Below are positions 17,337 to 25,927 of a DNA stretch of 64,000 bases, in pieces. Under the pieces are notes generated by a model. That model ran no database searches and had not been told where the DNA came from. It saw only the letters and a list, made by a program, of their open reading frames with translations. The DNA lies in the NCBI GenBank assembly GCA_964461835.1, contig CAYWVO010000006.1, positions 28,918 through 92,917 on the forward strand. Direction: 5' to 3'. Each line of letters starts with the position of its first letter. The first letter of the stretch is position 1. The stretch comes from CAYWVO01 sp964461835 (lineage in GTDB: Bacteria; Zixibacteria; MSB-5A5; WJJR01; JAJRUJ01). A program made the position numbers and the translations under genes.

Positions 17337-18320
17337 ATGCACATAAAAAAACTTGTACTTACCATTGCCTTGTTCAGCCTTGCAGTTCCGGTTGCAGCCC
17401 AATCATCGCCGCATTTACGTCCGGTTTCAACATACTCGATTGTTGCCTATGATCCGGTCACCGGCCAATTGGGAGCGGCGGTGCAGTCGCACTGGTTTAA
17501 GGCAGCAGATGTTATCTGGGCCGAGCCGGGAGTCGGTGTCGTGGCCACGCAATCTTTGGCCAAATTGGCCTTTGGTCCGCGCGGTCTGGAAATGATGAAA
17601 GCCGGCAAGACTGCGCATGAAGCACTGGCCGGCATGTTGGCGGTTGATTCCCAAGACGCAGTCCGGCAAGTGGCGATGATCGATGCGGACGGCAACATTG
17701 CCACACATACCGGCGGCAGATGCATCGCCTACGCCGGTCATCACACCGGCCCCAACTACTCCGTACAGGCCAATTTGATGCATGATTCCACCGTGTGGGC
17801 TGTAATGGCAGCTGCGTTTGAATCCACCGCGGGTGAACTGGCGGAAAAGATGCTGGCTGCGTTGGAGGCTGCCGAGGCCGAAGGGGGCGATTTGCGCGTT
17901 AAACAATCCGCCGCCATGCTGGTGGTACGTGCCGAATCCTCCGGAGAACGCTGGGCGGACAAACTCGTCGATATCCGTGTAGACGACTCCCCTGAGCCGC
18001 TGCCTGAGTTGCGCCGGTTATTGAATCTCACCCGCGCGTACGACTTGACGAATTTCGCGGATGAACTGCTGGCGGAGAAGAAGTTCCGTCAAGCGGCCGG
18101 CGCCTACTTGGCGGCCACCAAACTCGCGCCCGGCAAACCGGAAATCCTGTTCTGGTACGCAGTGACTTTGGCAGCCATGGACGAGGTCGATCGCTCGCTG
18201 CCGTTATTCACCGAAGTGTTTTCACGGGACGTATCCTGGCGAGATGTGGTGCCGCGTTTGTTCTCGGCAGAGTTATTGCCCGACGATCCAGCGATTTACA
18301 AGAAAATTATGGCTCAGTAG
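17337..18320 (+). CDS. Secreted DUF1028-family protein
   Basis: A 327-residue exported protein with a GGGAGG ribosome site and a signal peptide ending VAAQ. The core (residues about 28-225) is DUF1028: TYSIVAYDPVTGQLGAAV at the start, then WAEPGVGVVATQ, GRCIAYAGHHTGPNYSVQ and LVVRAESSG. The fold has been likened to Ntn-hydrolases, with the Ser/Thr after the signal peptide as the possible nucleophile; biochemical function is not established. Residues 235-327 add a helical, TPR-like extension (FRQAAGAYLAATKLAPGKPE). Single gene, flanked by a long repeat-bearing spacer. A peptidase-like or peptidoglycan-related role is only a guess. Confidence 0.8.
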   Translation: MHIKKLVLTIALFSLAVPVAAQSSPHLRPVSTYSIVAYDPVTGQLGAAVQSHWFKAADVIWAEPGVGVVATQSLAKLAFGPRGLEMMKAGKTAHEALAGMLAVDSQDAVRQVAMIDADGNIATHTGGRCIAYAGHHTGPNYSVQANLMHDSTVWAVMAAAFESTAGELAEKMLAALEAAEAEGGDLRVKQSAAMLVVRAESSGERWADKLVDIRVDDSPEPLPELRRLLNLTRAYDLTNFADELLAEKKFRQAAGAYLAATKLAPGKPEILFWYAVTLAAMDEVDRSLPLFTEVFSRDVSWRDVVPRLFSAELLPDDPAIYKKIMAQ

Positions 18321-18521
18321 GGGCGGCTTTGAAATCTGCCCCCACATCGCTGACTACTACAATCTCCTCTATCGACTCCATGCTATCCCCGCATGGCGGG
18401 GATAGCGTGGGATTTGCCGGCTATTCTTGAACAGTTTCTTCCTCGCAAATGGTCGTTGCGAAACCAGGCCCCTCGCGCGAGCCAGCACGCAGAGACTATG
18501 ACCTGCGAATCTGCAAAACGT

Positions 18522-20042
18522 CTATGGGCTGCACGGATCACAGGGGCCGTCACCCAGCGATTTGAACACAAAATTTACGTAAAAGGAAACATCGACCGGA
18601 TTCACCTGGCCATCGCAATCCCAGTCACCGTTTTCGCGCGGGCAGCGATCCATGACCGCCCGGGCATCCAGATCTTTGTAGACGTAGTTGACAAGGTAGG
18701 AGACATCCAGCGGGTTCAATTCACCATTGGCGTCCAAATCGCAAAAGCCGGTGCAATCGAAACTGCGGAGCGTGGGATCACCACAAAGCGTCATGCCGTA
18801 GTGCCAGTTGATTTCCCAGGCATCGAATCCGTTTGCCGCCAGGGCGGCAAACCAGAGACGGAATGATGCACCAATCGTCTTACCTTCACCAAACGGCCCA
18901 TAGAACTCCTCAAACACCAGCATCGACCCGGACTTGGTGCTGCCCAGAGAAGCGAGACCATAGCTGTCACAAAAAATGTACCACCCGCCCATATAGTCAG
19001 TTTCAACATACCGGGAGTTGGAGCAGGCAAAAAGGTTATAAAAGTACGCCACGGGATCGATCTGGACAATCTCGGTGTTGTACGCATAGCCCCATAAGTC
19101 ACCGGGACGATGGAACGCGTGCCCACCCGGCCAGGAATGAACACAGACCTGAATAAATTCATAACTCTCCGGCAACCGGGCTTTATAGTGAGCATCAAAA
19201 GTCATCCATTCATCGTTGTAAAACACGCGGTCATCGTACGCTTCGCCCACGTTTTCATCCCATGTAGTGGACCACGGCACCCAGTCATCATCGATATAGA
19301 CCAACGCCCGTTGATTGAGGGGCATTTCACCGGTGCGGTACAAGTGGTTTTTCGTGAAGTAATTTTCCAGCAGAGTTACCTCGTTTGCGCCATCCATGGT
19401 CAGCGGTGAGGCGGTCAACCGGCCCAGCCAAATCTCCGGCGTGACATTGCCGGTGTGCGAATCATACCGGCCATTAAAATCGGTATCAAGGAAGATGCCA
19501 TTGATATCCATGTAGTATAAATCGCAGGGGAATTCTTCATAAGTGCTGTCGTCCGGCCAATATGCTTCAAACCAGGGCACCGGGAGATCACCGATCAGCA
19601 GACAGCCATCCATACCGGCACCGTATTGTCCCTGTAAAAACGAGCGGAAATCCTCCGGTGTACCGCCCTCGGTGGTATACGCGGTGACGGTGTATCCCTC
19701 GGCAGTCAAATCGGCAGTATACTGGTCAAGAGAAGTTTGAATCTGCGGATACAAAGACTGATTCACACAGATCAGAATGTCGGAGCCGTCGGCGGGACCG
19801 GTTGACTGCGGAGACAACTGAACCGGTTGTGCGGTAAATGATTCGACAACAGGATGGGCGCTTAGCCATTGGTGATAGGAGAATGGCGGTCGATCCGCCG
19901 GATGTACCCACCGCGTTTTGGCCATCGCTGCATAGTCAATTGTGGCATCTTCGGCGGACGCCGACGCGATCAGCAAAAAAGGCAACAGTACCAGACACAA
20001 GACAACGCCGGCGATTGCGCCCTTTGAGGCACGTATATACAT
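18522..20042 (-). CDS. Gingipain-like C25 peptidase with dockerin-like C-terminus
   Basis: A 506-residue exported protein with AAGGATGAG before the ATG and a signal peptide ending SASA. Residues about 70-430 match the C25 (gingipain) layout: an Asp/Tyr-rich first half with CLLIGDLPVPWFE and IWLGRLTASPL, a candidate catalytic His in CVHSWPGGH, and a candidate catalytic Cys in LFACSNSRY. The last 72 residues hold two Ca-binding dockerin-like repeats (DLDANGELNPLDVSYLVNY and DWDCDGQVNPVDVSFYVNF). The N-terminal two-thirds is clearly paralogous to 43758-47525, which has a T9SS tail instead. It probably acts outside the cell; whether the dyad is active needs testing. No cohesin gene is in the window. 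Confidence 0.8.
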   Translation of the reverse strand: MYIRASKGAIAGVVLCLVLLPFLLIASASAEDATIDYAAMAKTRWVHPADRPPFSYHQWLSAHPVVESFTAQPVQLSPQSTGPADGSDILICVNQSLYPQIQTSLDQYTADLTAEGYTVTAYTTEGGTPEDFRSFLQGQYGAGMDGCLLIGDLPVPWFEAYWPDDSTYEEFPCDLYYMDINGIFLDTDFNGRYDSHTGNVTPEIWLGRLTASPLTMDGANEVTLLENYFTKNHLYRTGEMPLNQRALVYIDDDWVPWSTTWDENVGEAYDDRVFYNDEWMTFDAHYKARLPESYEFIQVCVHSWPGGHAFHRPGDLWGYAYNTEIVQIDPVAYFYNLFACSNSRYVETDYMGGWYIFCDSYGLASLGSTKSGSMLVFEEFYGPFGEGKTIGASFRLWFAALAANGFDAWEINWHYGMTLCGDPTLRSFDCTGFCDLDANGELNPLDVSYLVNYVYKDLDARAVMDRCPRENGDWDCDGQVNPVDVSFYVNFVFKSLGDGPCDPCSP

Positions 20043-20262
20043 TGGTTCTCATCCTTATGGTTAACTTCAGTGAACGTTTCCCCGACAACGTCATTTCCGA
20101 GGCGGGTAAGCCGGTATCGGCATTGTCGTTACACCTGACTCAATATAATGAACGAATCTTGGGAGCAAAGCGGATTCTGTAAGAGAATCAGGGGGCTATA
20201 AGAAGTGTGGCAAAATTCGGGCGCCCGCCGTAGATGAATGATTGATGTGACAGCACGCAAAA

Positions 20263-20847
20263 CTACTTACTCTTGCGGAACCAGTAGAACGGTTGCAACA
20301 CCGGTCGGCGGTGGAGCCGGATATCGTCACCAGGCATGTAGTCATGCACGTAGCGCACGTCTTCAATCGAGTAAAATGCGTTTGGTTGCTTGGTCTTTAC
20401 AACGTTCAGGATTTGCTTAAGCTTCTCGCGGTCCACGATGCTGAAGAGAATTTGCACCGGACCGTCCGGGCCGTGACCCTGGATGTAGGTGATGTGAATT
20501 TCCAATCGCTTCAGTTGCGCCATGAATTCGGGGTTCAGGTCCGGGATGATGATCCGAATCAGGAATTTGTCGGCGTTGAATCCGCGTTGGATGGTCATTC
20601 CGACAAATGTCCCCGCGGCAAAGCCCCCGGAGTAGGTTAGATAGCTCGCCAAACCCTGGAGAGACTGCAGGACCTGTCCGATGACTACCAGCCAGATCAG
20701 TACCTCCAAAAAGCCCAGGAGTGACGCCACCGTCCGATTGCCCTTACCGACTGCAATAATTCGCAGCGTCCCCAGCGAGACATCGGCAATCCGGGCAAAG
20801 AAAATCATCGCCAGGGTTGCCCATTGTACGATGCCCATGCCGAACAT
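20263..20847 (-). CDS. DUF2179 (UPF0316) membrane protein
   Basis: A 194-residue protein. The ATG at 20847 follows GAGGAT and is preferred to the TTG at 20907. Three N-terminal membrane helices with the conserved FARIADVSLGTLRII segment are followed by a soluble C-terminal DUF2179 domain (YSIEDVRYVHD), the same small alpha/beta domain that closes YitT-type proteins and some nucleotide-second-messenger binding modules. UPF0316 proteins have no agreed function. The C-terminal extension LHRRPVLQPFYWFRKSK is basic and aromatic. Single gene, convergent with nothing close. Family call is firm. Confidence 0.85.
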   Translation of the reverse strand: MFGMGIVQWATLAMIFFARIADVSLGTLRIIAVGKGNRTVASLLGFLEVLIWLVVIGQVLQSLQGLASYLTYSGGFAAGTFVGMTIQRGFNADKFLIRIIIPDLNPEFMAQLKRLEIHITYIQGHGPDGPVQILFSIVDREKLKQILNVVKTKQPNAFYSIEDVRYVHDYMPGDDIRLHRRPVLQPFYWFRKSK

Positions 20848-21086
20848 ACGATCCTCAGAATTTATCTCGCCGTTACCAGTGATAACGGTCGAGTATTGGT
20901 TACTCAAACATCGCGCGGGTCCGCTCTACTCTCCTGATGATAGGTGCGATCGCCAGGGATGAGACACAATACGTTTTCCCCAAAAAATGACAAGGGAACG
21001 GGCGCCGTTCGAATAGGCTGTCGATTCTGATGGCTGACCAGGCTGGAACACTGTGTAATTGATAGTCGGTTGAGTGCGTTGGCCCC

Positions 21087-21515
21087 TCAGACGATTTCCA
21101 GCAGCCGGATATCGTAGATCAGATGTTTGCCGGCGAGGGGATGATTCGCGTCAACTTCAACGCTGTTTGTCGAAACATCGGTGATGCGTCCCCGAATCCG
21201 GCCGACCTCCTCGTGGTCGATTTCAAGATGTTGTCCGATTTTCGGCATCGTTTTATCGGGCAACTGATCCCGACCGATCCGCCAGATTTGTTGCTCGGAA
21301 TGCTTGCCGTATGCTGATTCGGGTTCCAGTTCGACGGTCTTTGCTTCGCCGGGTTCCATCCCTTCCACCGCATGCTCCAATCCGGGGACTACCTGGCCCT
21401 CCCCAATCGTAAACTGGATTGGATCTTCATTGACCGACGTTTCAAAAATTGTCCCGTCATCAAGCTTCGCCCGATAGTGAACTCGGACGGTATCCTTGCT
21501 TTGTGCCTGTGTCAT
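21087..21515 (-). CDS. FKBP-type peptidyl-prolyl isomerase (SlyD-like)
   Basis: A 142-residue cytoplasmic protein with the FKBP half-domains (VRVHYRAKLDDGTIFETS, then VVPGLEHAVEGMEPGE) interrupted by an IF domain (residues about 70-125) and closed by NHPLAGKHLIYDI, the SlyD signature. SlyD proteins speed proline isomerisation and chaperone folding; the E. coli protein also has a metal-binding His-rich tail, absent here. It is the second of two tandem paralogs, 127 bases downstream of the next one, on the same strand. The pair share about the same length and motif order, which indicates duplication. Confidence 0.9.
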   Translation of the reverse strand: MTQAQSKDTVRVHYRAKLDDGTIFETSVNEDPIQFTIGEGQVVPGLEHAVEGMEPGEAKTVELEPESAYGKHSEQQIWRIGRDQLPDKTMPKIGQHLEIDHEEVGRIRGRITDVSTNSVEVDANHPLAGKHLIYDIRLLEIV

Positions 21516-21642
21516 CGTTGCCCTTTTCCTTCCCTGAATCTGTTGATCGCAACCGCGGTTGCCGAATGCTGCATTACCGGAGCGGCCATGGTCCCCGCAA
21601 CACCTTCGCTGTGGGTGATGGTCGCCGGGTAACGCGGACAGT

Positions 21643-22071
21643 CTATAAGATGTCGACCAGTTGCAGTTCGAACGTTAAATCCTGACCGGTGAGCGGATGG
21701 TTGCCGTCGAGCGTTACTTCCGAATCGGTCAGATTTGTCACCCAAACATGATCCTTGGTGCCATCCGTGCGCTGCAACTGCAATCTCTTCCCGATTTCCA
21801 GTTCGACGCTTTCCGGTACCCTGGAACGATTGACGGTAATGACCCGATCCTTGCGGTAGGTGCCGTAGGCGTCATCCGCCGGGATATCGACGGTCTTGCG
21901 TTCGCCCGGCTTCATGCCCATGACCGCTTTTTCGATGCCGGGCAGCACCTGATCGCTGCCCACCCTGAATTCCGCCGGTTGTTCTTCAAACGTTGAGTCA
22001 AACGTTTCACCGTTCTCCAGTTTTCCCACGTAGTGCAGGCGAACCGTATCGCCGATTCCTACCTGTGCCAT
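21643..22071 (-). CDS. FKBP-type peptidyl-prolyl isomerase (SlyD-like), paralog
   Basis: A 142-residue SlyD-type FKBP: VRLHYVGKLENGETFDSTF, the VLPGIEKAVMGMKPGE loop, a central IF chaperone insert and the closing NHPLTGQDLTFEL. AGGAG precedes the ATG closely. No His-rich metal tail is present. It lies upstream of the second copy and directly downstream of the HAD phosphatase gene (18 bases), so it may be part of the MarR-HAD-FKBP transcription unit. Likely a cytoplasmic folding helper; partners unknown. Confidence 0.9.
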   Translation of the reverse strand: MAQVGIGDTVRLHYVGKLENGETFDSTFEEQPAEFRVGSDQVLPGIEKAVMGMKPGERKTVDIPADDAYGTYRKDRVITVNRSRVPESVELEIGKRLQLQRTDGTKDHVWVTNLTDSEVTLDGNHPLTGQDLTFELQLVDIL

Positions 22072-22089
22072 ACTGGTGCTCCTCCTGTG

Positions 22090-22941
22090 TTACCTATATC
22101 GTGCGTGATTTCGTTTTCCGGACTGCGGTATTTCCGAAAGAAAATCCAGCGCAAATTTTTTCCACCCGGCAGGTCCTTCCTGGGGAATGCGTTCCAGGTT
22201 CGCCACGAGCAGATCTTCCCAGTGCCCGCCGCTCTTTTGCACCAGAACCGGGCGGTCAACGGAGGCCAGAAATGGCGCGTCGTTCTGACTGCTCCCGATG
22301 CCGATCACCTGCACGTGGGGATTTTCCCGCACGTACTGACCAATCAAAAAGGACACCGCAGCCCCTTTATCGTGCGCGCCGGTGACCATCTCATAACGAA
22401 CCCCCTCGAACAACCGCAATCGATGTTCCTTCAGCGAATCGCGCAGCCGTTGACGGGTATGAAAATCGTGGCGGTCCAGTAAGATTTCACTATACGCCCG
22501 CGCTTTTGCCCGGTCGGCGACTCCGCGATCAAGTCCGGTCTCGGCGGCGATTTCCTCCGCCGTTAAATCGCCAAAGCCGGTTAACGATATGCCGGTATCA
22601 TGCGCCACTTCTGCGAGAGAGTCTTTAATACGGGCGTAGGAGACGCCGAACTCCTTTTTTGTACAAGCTCCATTGTCCTGCATCTGGTCGATCGGCTCGC
22701 GAAAATATTTCCGGGGAATGAAGACCGCGGCGCCGTCCTCGACAATGTACGGATGCCGATTATCGACCTGAGAGCGATACCACTCGACTTCGGCGCTCGT
22801 TCTTCCGGAACAAAAAATCAACGGGATGTCGGCGTCTTCCAGTGCTGCGATTGCCACCTGCGTCTCCACCAGTGAATTGTTGCGCGCATCCAGCAGGGTA
22901 CCGTCCAGACTGGTAATGATGATATGGTCAGTTTTCTTCAT
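22090..22941 (-). CDS. HAD-IIB protein, mannosyl-3-phosphoglycerate phosphatase-like, nucleophile altered
   Basis: A 283-residue HAD-superfamily protein closest in style to mannosyl-3-phosphoglycerate phosphatase, which makes the compatible solute mannosylglycerate. The ATG at 22941 is chosen because the family N-terminus starts there (22971 is possible). Motif I reads TSLDGTLLD where the family has a D-L-D-G-T pattern: the first Asp, the phosphorylated nucleophile, is Ser, while the second acid is retained. Motif II (FCSGRTSAE) and the cap region (EDGAAVFIPRKYF) are well conserved, and motif III/IV (VIGIGSSQNDAPFL) also departs from the usual GDxxND. It may be inactive as a phosphatase or have a new activity. 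It sits eight bases after the MarR gene. Confidence 0.75.
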   Translation of the reverse strand: MKKTDHIIITSLDGTLLDARNNSLVETQVAIAALEDADIPLIFCSGRTSAEVEWYRSQVDNRHPYIVEDGAAVFIPRKYFREPIDQMQDNGACTKKEFGVSYARIKDSLAEVAHDTGISLTGFGDLTAEEIAAETGLDRGVADRAKARAYSEILLDRHDFHTRQRLRDSLKEHRLRLFEGVRYEMVTGAHDKGAAVSFLIGQYVRENPHVQVIGIGSSQNDAPFLASVDRPVLVQKSGGHWEDLLVANLERIPQEGPAGWKKFALDFLSEIPQSGKRNHARYR

Positions 22942-22978
22942 CGGTGTACCCCGCTGATGCCGCACCGTCATCTCACCG

Positions 22979-23623
22979 CTATCGCAGGTGCGTAATCGCG
23001 TCGTTCGGGTTATCGTTGTTATCGGCCTGGGCGGTTTCCAAAATCAATGGCGCATCCGACCGGCGCACCTCCATCAAATCGGCAATGCGTTTCAGAGAAA
23101 GCGCAATCGTGGCCTGTTCCAGCTCCGGTAATTGTTGCAGCGCAGCCGCCAAGCTGTCCTGCAAGGGCGACGGCGCGTTTTTCACCAGTTGCTCCCCCTG
23201 CTCCGTCAAGGTTACATTTACCTGCCGGCGATCATTGTCGTCGCGGGTGCGCTGGATGAAATCCTTCTTTTCCAGCCGATCCAGAATCCCGACCACCGTA
23301 CTCGGACTCAAATGCACGTGCTCAGCGATCTGGGTGGCAGTGATCGAGCCGGTATCGCGAATTGCCAGCAAACACACCAGCTGCGGCGCGGTTATCTGCA
23401 ACGTGAGCTGCAACTTGTGGGAGTGGAGGTCGACCGCTCGCGTGATTTGACGCAATGCCTGCAAGATTTGCAGGTCGTAGCGGATCTGTGGCGTGGCTCG
23501 GGGAAGCGAACCTGGGGTGATTTCCTGATCACTTAATTCGCTGAGCCTGAGTTTTCCCTCTTGAGAATCCCCGCTAACTTGTTCTTCACGTTTAACTTTC
23601 TTCGATTTCGTCTTCCCGGCCAT
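22979..23623 (-). CDS. MarR-family transcriptional regulator
   Basis: A 214-residue protein with a roughly 50-residue charged, Lys-rich N-terminal tail and a MarR winged-helix core: dimer helix LQALRQITRAVDLHSHKLQ, recognition helix region SITATQIAEHVHLSPSTVV, and the DDNDRRQVNVTLTEQG wing. MarR proteins bind palindromes and are usually released by small ligands. It opens a same-strand run with the HAD phosphatase-like gene and FKBP genes. MarR regulators accompany compatible-solute genes in other bacteria, so an osmotic-stress role is a reasonable inference, not shown here. AT-rich sequence with direct repeats of ATTTGCATGCAAAT type upstream (23670-23685) may hold its operator. Confidence 0.87.
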   Translation of the reverse strand: MAGKTKSKKVKREEQVSGDSQEGKLRLSELSDQEITPGSLPRATPQIRYDLQILQALRQITRAVDLHSHKLQLTLQITAPQLVCLLAIRDTGSITATQIAEHVHLSPSTVVGILDRLEKKDFIQRTRDDNDRRQVNVTLTEQGEQLVKNAPSPLQDSLAAALQQLPELEQATIALSLKRIADLMEVRRSDAPLILETAQADNNDNPNDAITHLR

Positions 23624-23669
23624 CTCGCGTTCTCCAGACTAAATCTTGTATTTGGTTAGTATACGAATG

Positions 23670-23685
23670 ATTTGCATGCAAATGA
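23670..23685. promoter_or_regulatory. Candidate MarR operator palindrome
   Basis: ATTTGCATGCAAAT, a perfect 14-bp palindrome, lies about 45-60 bases upstream of the MarR start codon in an AT-rich stretch. Position and symmetry suit an autoregulatory site for this dimeric regulator; binding is inferred only. Confidence 0.5.
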
Positions 23686-23743
23686 TTGCCGTAATAAGTA
23701 AATTTTCGTCGTTGTGGTATCAATTTACCAGTCGCGCGGGTGG

Positions 23744-24100
23744 CTATGACTGGAAATACTGCGCGGCTTCTTCTTTGAACAGCACCCAGAGGGTATAGAT
23801 GCCGAGGATGGTGCCAAAAGGAATATTGAGGAGATTGATAAATCCCAGAATTAAGACCAAATACCGCGCCCAGGATTGACGTTTGAGCAGTCCCCAGCCA
23901 CCAATAATGCCCGGCAACGATACAATTAGGGCAAAGATTGCGATACTGGTGGCGACAATGGCGGTGACCGCCATCGCTTCCGGGTCACCGGAGATCAATC
24001 CCGCACCCCCGACAGTAAACAGTACGATCAATCCGCCCAGAATGCCGAGCACACTAAGAATGATGTAAATGATCCCCAACATCTTTACATGTTGTTCCAT
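23744..24100 (-). CDS. Small four-helix membrane protein
   Basis: A 118-residue protein starting at the ATG at 24100 behind AAGGAGG; the longer frame to 24184 lacks support. Three to four hydrophobic helices fill most of it: IIYIILSVLGILGGLIVLF, AMAVTAIVATSIAIFALIV, a short loop with GGWGLLKRQSWARYLV, and a last helix ending GILGIYTLWVLF. The Trp-Gly-Leu-Leu-Lys and Trp-Ala-Arg-Tyr pattern is common in small DUF4064-like inner-membrane proteins of unknown function. It is followed upstream by another small membrane protein on the same strand. Function unknown. Confidence 0.75.
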   Translation of the reverse strand: MEQHVKMLGIIYIILSVLGILGGLIVLFTVGGAGLISGDPEAMAVTAIVATSIAIFALIVSLPGIIGGWGLLKRQSWARYLVLILGFINLLNIPFGTILGIYTLWVLFKEEAAQYFQS

Positions 24101-24212
24101 GAAGTCATCCTCCTTGAGGCCAAGGGATGCTGTTGAGTTTCTCTTCCGGACCGTTTGGCGGGCCGCGCCCGGAACCAGACCCACTGCGCAGCCGGAATCC
24201 TTTTGGCGATTC

Positions 24213-24590
24213 TCACACGCGCGTCTGTTTCTTAAACACCACCGACAGCAGCAACACTACCCCGGCCAAGATCAACAGGACCGGAATAAAGGGCACATCC
24301 GATTCGGCCAGGTGCCAGATACCGCCGGCAATAAACGCCAGCCCGACCAATCCCCAGAACCATTCCACCTCCGCCCGATAAAACAGGCGAATAGCCTGTT
24401 CGCCGACAAAGAGGATGCCAACTCCAATAAGGCCAGTCGGCCAACCGACCTGCAACAGAAAGGCGATACCGACCCAGATGAATAACAACCCCCAGCCGAC
24501 CGTATCGATGCGGCTGGAAAGTTCCCGTCTCTTTTCAATCTCAGCATCCGCGGTAGTGTTCTCAGCCGGATGTTCTTTTCCCATCTCCAT
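24213..24590 (-). CDS. Small membrane protein
   Basis: A 125-residue protein. GGAGG stands just before the ATG at 24590; the ORF could be extended to a TTG at 24608. A charged N-terminal tail of about 28 residues (many Glu and Arg) is followed by four hydrophobic segments including GWGLLFIWVGIAFLLQVGW, LIGVGILFVGEQAIRLFY and VLLILAGVVLLLSVVF. The pattern is that of LiaF-like or DUF5668-like membrane helices with a Trp-rich border, often found beside envelope-stress genes. No catalytic features. It probably shares a transcript with the downstream small membrane gene. Confidence 0.72.
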   Translation of the reverse strand: MEMGKEHPAENTTADAEIEKRRELSSRIDTVGWGLLFIWVGIAFLLQVGWPTGLIGVGILFVGEQAIRLFYRAEVEWFWGLVGLAFIAGGIWHLAESDVPFIPVLLILAGVVLLLSVVFKKQTRV

Positions 24591-24689
24591 GGCACCTCCA
24601 ATGTACAACGATCGACGTAAATATTCGCACCTTGCTCCTTAGATGCAATAAAAAGTAGCTTAATCTCTGGGAGATAATAAAGGCTATCA

Positions 24690-24722
24690 CCGCTTGAAGG
24701 AGAATTGCGTTCTCCAAGCGGT
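24690..24722 (+). promoter_or_regulatory. Stem-loop in the radical SAM gene leader
   Basis: ACCGCTT and GGAGAA pair with TTCTCC and AAGCGGT across a short loop, with a three-base bulge. The hairpin ends about 20 bases before the ATG at 24742, and includes an AAGGAG sequence. It could be a translation control element or a short terminator remnant. Confidence 0.45.
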
Positions 24723-24741
24723 ATTTGGTATCCTTAAGGTG

Positions 24742-25902
24742 ATGAGTGCTGCCATCGACACCTATCGTGGCTTTGAGCAGGGGCCAATCCGTCCGCCCAG
24801 TGAGGCCCGCAGCCTGTTTATTCGCCTCACTCGCAACTGCCCCTGGAATAAATGCACCTTTTGTCCGGTCTATAAAGGATCAGACTTTTCGATTCGCCCG
24901 GTCGACCATGTGAAGCGCGATATCGACGAAGTCTACCGGCATATCGAGTATCTGCAAGAAGTGTATGATACCGGAATTGCGCCCGATCACCGGTTCCTCA
25001 ATGACTACTCCGCCGATTTCGATCTGCCACAGATGATGGCGTTACAAGCGGCATACCACTGGTTGATCTCCGGGGGGATGCGGTCGGTGTTCTTGCAGGA
25101 TGCCAACTCACTCATTGTCAAAGCTACTGACCTGGTGGAAATCCTCACGCATCTCCGGCAACGGTTTCCGCAGATTACGCGAGTGACGTCTTACGCGCGC
25201 GCCCAAACCGTAGCGCATCGTTCGTTCGATGACCTGCAAGCAATTGCCGAGGCCGGCCTTAATCGCGTGCATATCGGGTTGGAATCCGGATCGGATGCCG
25301 TGCTCAAACGCACCAAAAAGGGTGTGACCAAAGAACAGCATATTCGAGCCGGCCAGAAAATAGTCGCCGCAGGGATGGAACTTTCGGAGTACGTCATGCC
25401 GGGCTTAGGGGGGCAAGAATTATCTACCGAGCACGCCCGCGAGACTGCCGAGGCACTCAATGAGATCAACCCACATTTTATCCGTCTTCGTACGCTGGCC
25501 CTGCCGCGGGGGATTCCGCTCAGGGAAGACTTACAGGAGGGGAGTTTTCATCCCTGCAATGATCGGGAAATCACCGCAGAACTCATCTCCTTAATTGAAC
25601 AGCTCGACGGCATCACCAGCGTGATCACAAGCGACCATGTGCTCAATTTATTTGAAGATTTGGCGGGTCAACTACCGGATGACAAACCGAAGATGCTGGA
25701 CATATTACGCTCCTTCCTAGAACTCGAGCCCAAGCGGCAGCAGCTCTATCAGGTTGGTCGGCGGATGGGGTTCTTCCGCGGATTAGCGGATATGCAACAG
25801 CCCGGACGACTGGCGCGTGCCCGTCGGGCATACGACCAGCTGCGGGTCAGCGAAAATACGGTTGATGATGTGATTCGTGAATTAATGATGCGGTTTGTAT
25901 AG
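24742..25902 (+). CDS. Radical SAM protein
   Basis: A 386-residue radical SAM enzyme; the ATG at 24742 follows AAGGTG (a TTG at 24694 lies inside the leader hairpin). The iron-sulfur motif is Cys33-x4-Cys38-x2-Cys41 (RNCPWNKCTFC), the spacing used by a known branch of COG1032-like proteins. Further core features are SVFLQDANSL, VTSYARA and the Gly-rich IGLESGSDAVL strand, followed by VMPGLGG. There is no B12-binding domain in front. Such enzymes generate a 5'-deoxyadenosyl radical; the substrate is not known for this branch. Single gene between the divergent small membrane genes and the convergent glycosyltransferase. Confidence 0.85.
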   Translation: MSAAIDTYRGFEQGPIRPPSEARSLFIRLTRNCPWNKCTFCPVYKGSDFSIRPVDHVKRDIDEVYRHIEYLQEVYDTGIAPDHRFLNDYSADFDLPQMMALQAAYHWLISGGMRSVFLQDANSLIVKATDLVEILTHLRQRFPQITRVTSYARAQTVAHRSFDDLQAIAEAGLNRVHIGLESGSDAVLKRTKKGVTKEQHIRAGQKIVAAGMELSEYVMPGLGGQELSTEHARETAEALNEINPHFIRLRTLALPRGIPLREDLQEGSFHPCNDREITAELISLIEQLDGITSVITSDHVLNLFEDLAGQLPDDKPKMLDILRSFLELEPKRQQLYQVGRRMGFFRGLADMQQPGRLARARRAYDQLRVSENTVDDVIRELMMRFV

Positions 25903-25927
25903 CACCCAATTGGCTGCCGGCTTAATT

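Noticed and set aside
24742..25902. Unusual Cys spacing (CX4CX2C) as a novel radical SAM class
   Set aside because: This spacing is already common in a known branch with GCSHNKCTFC-like motifs.
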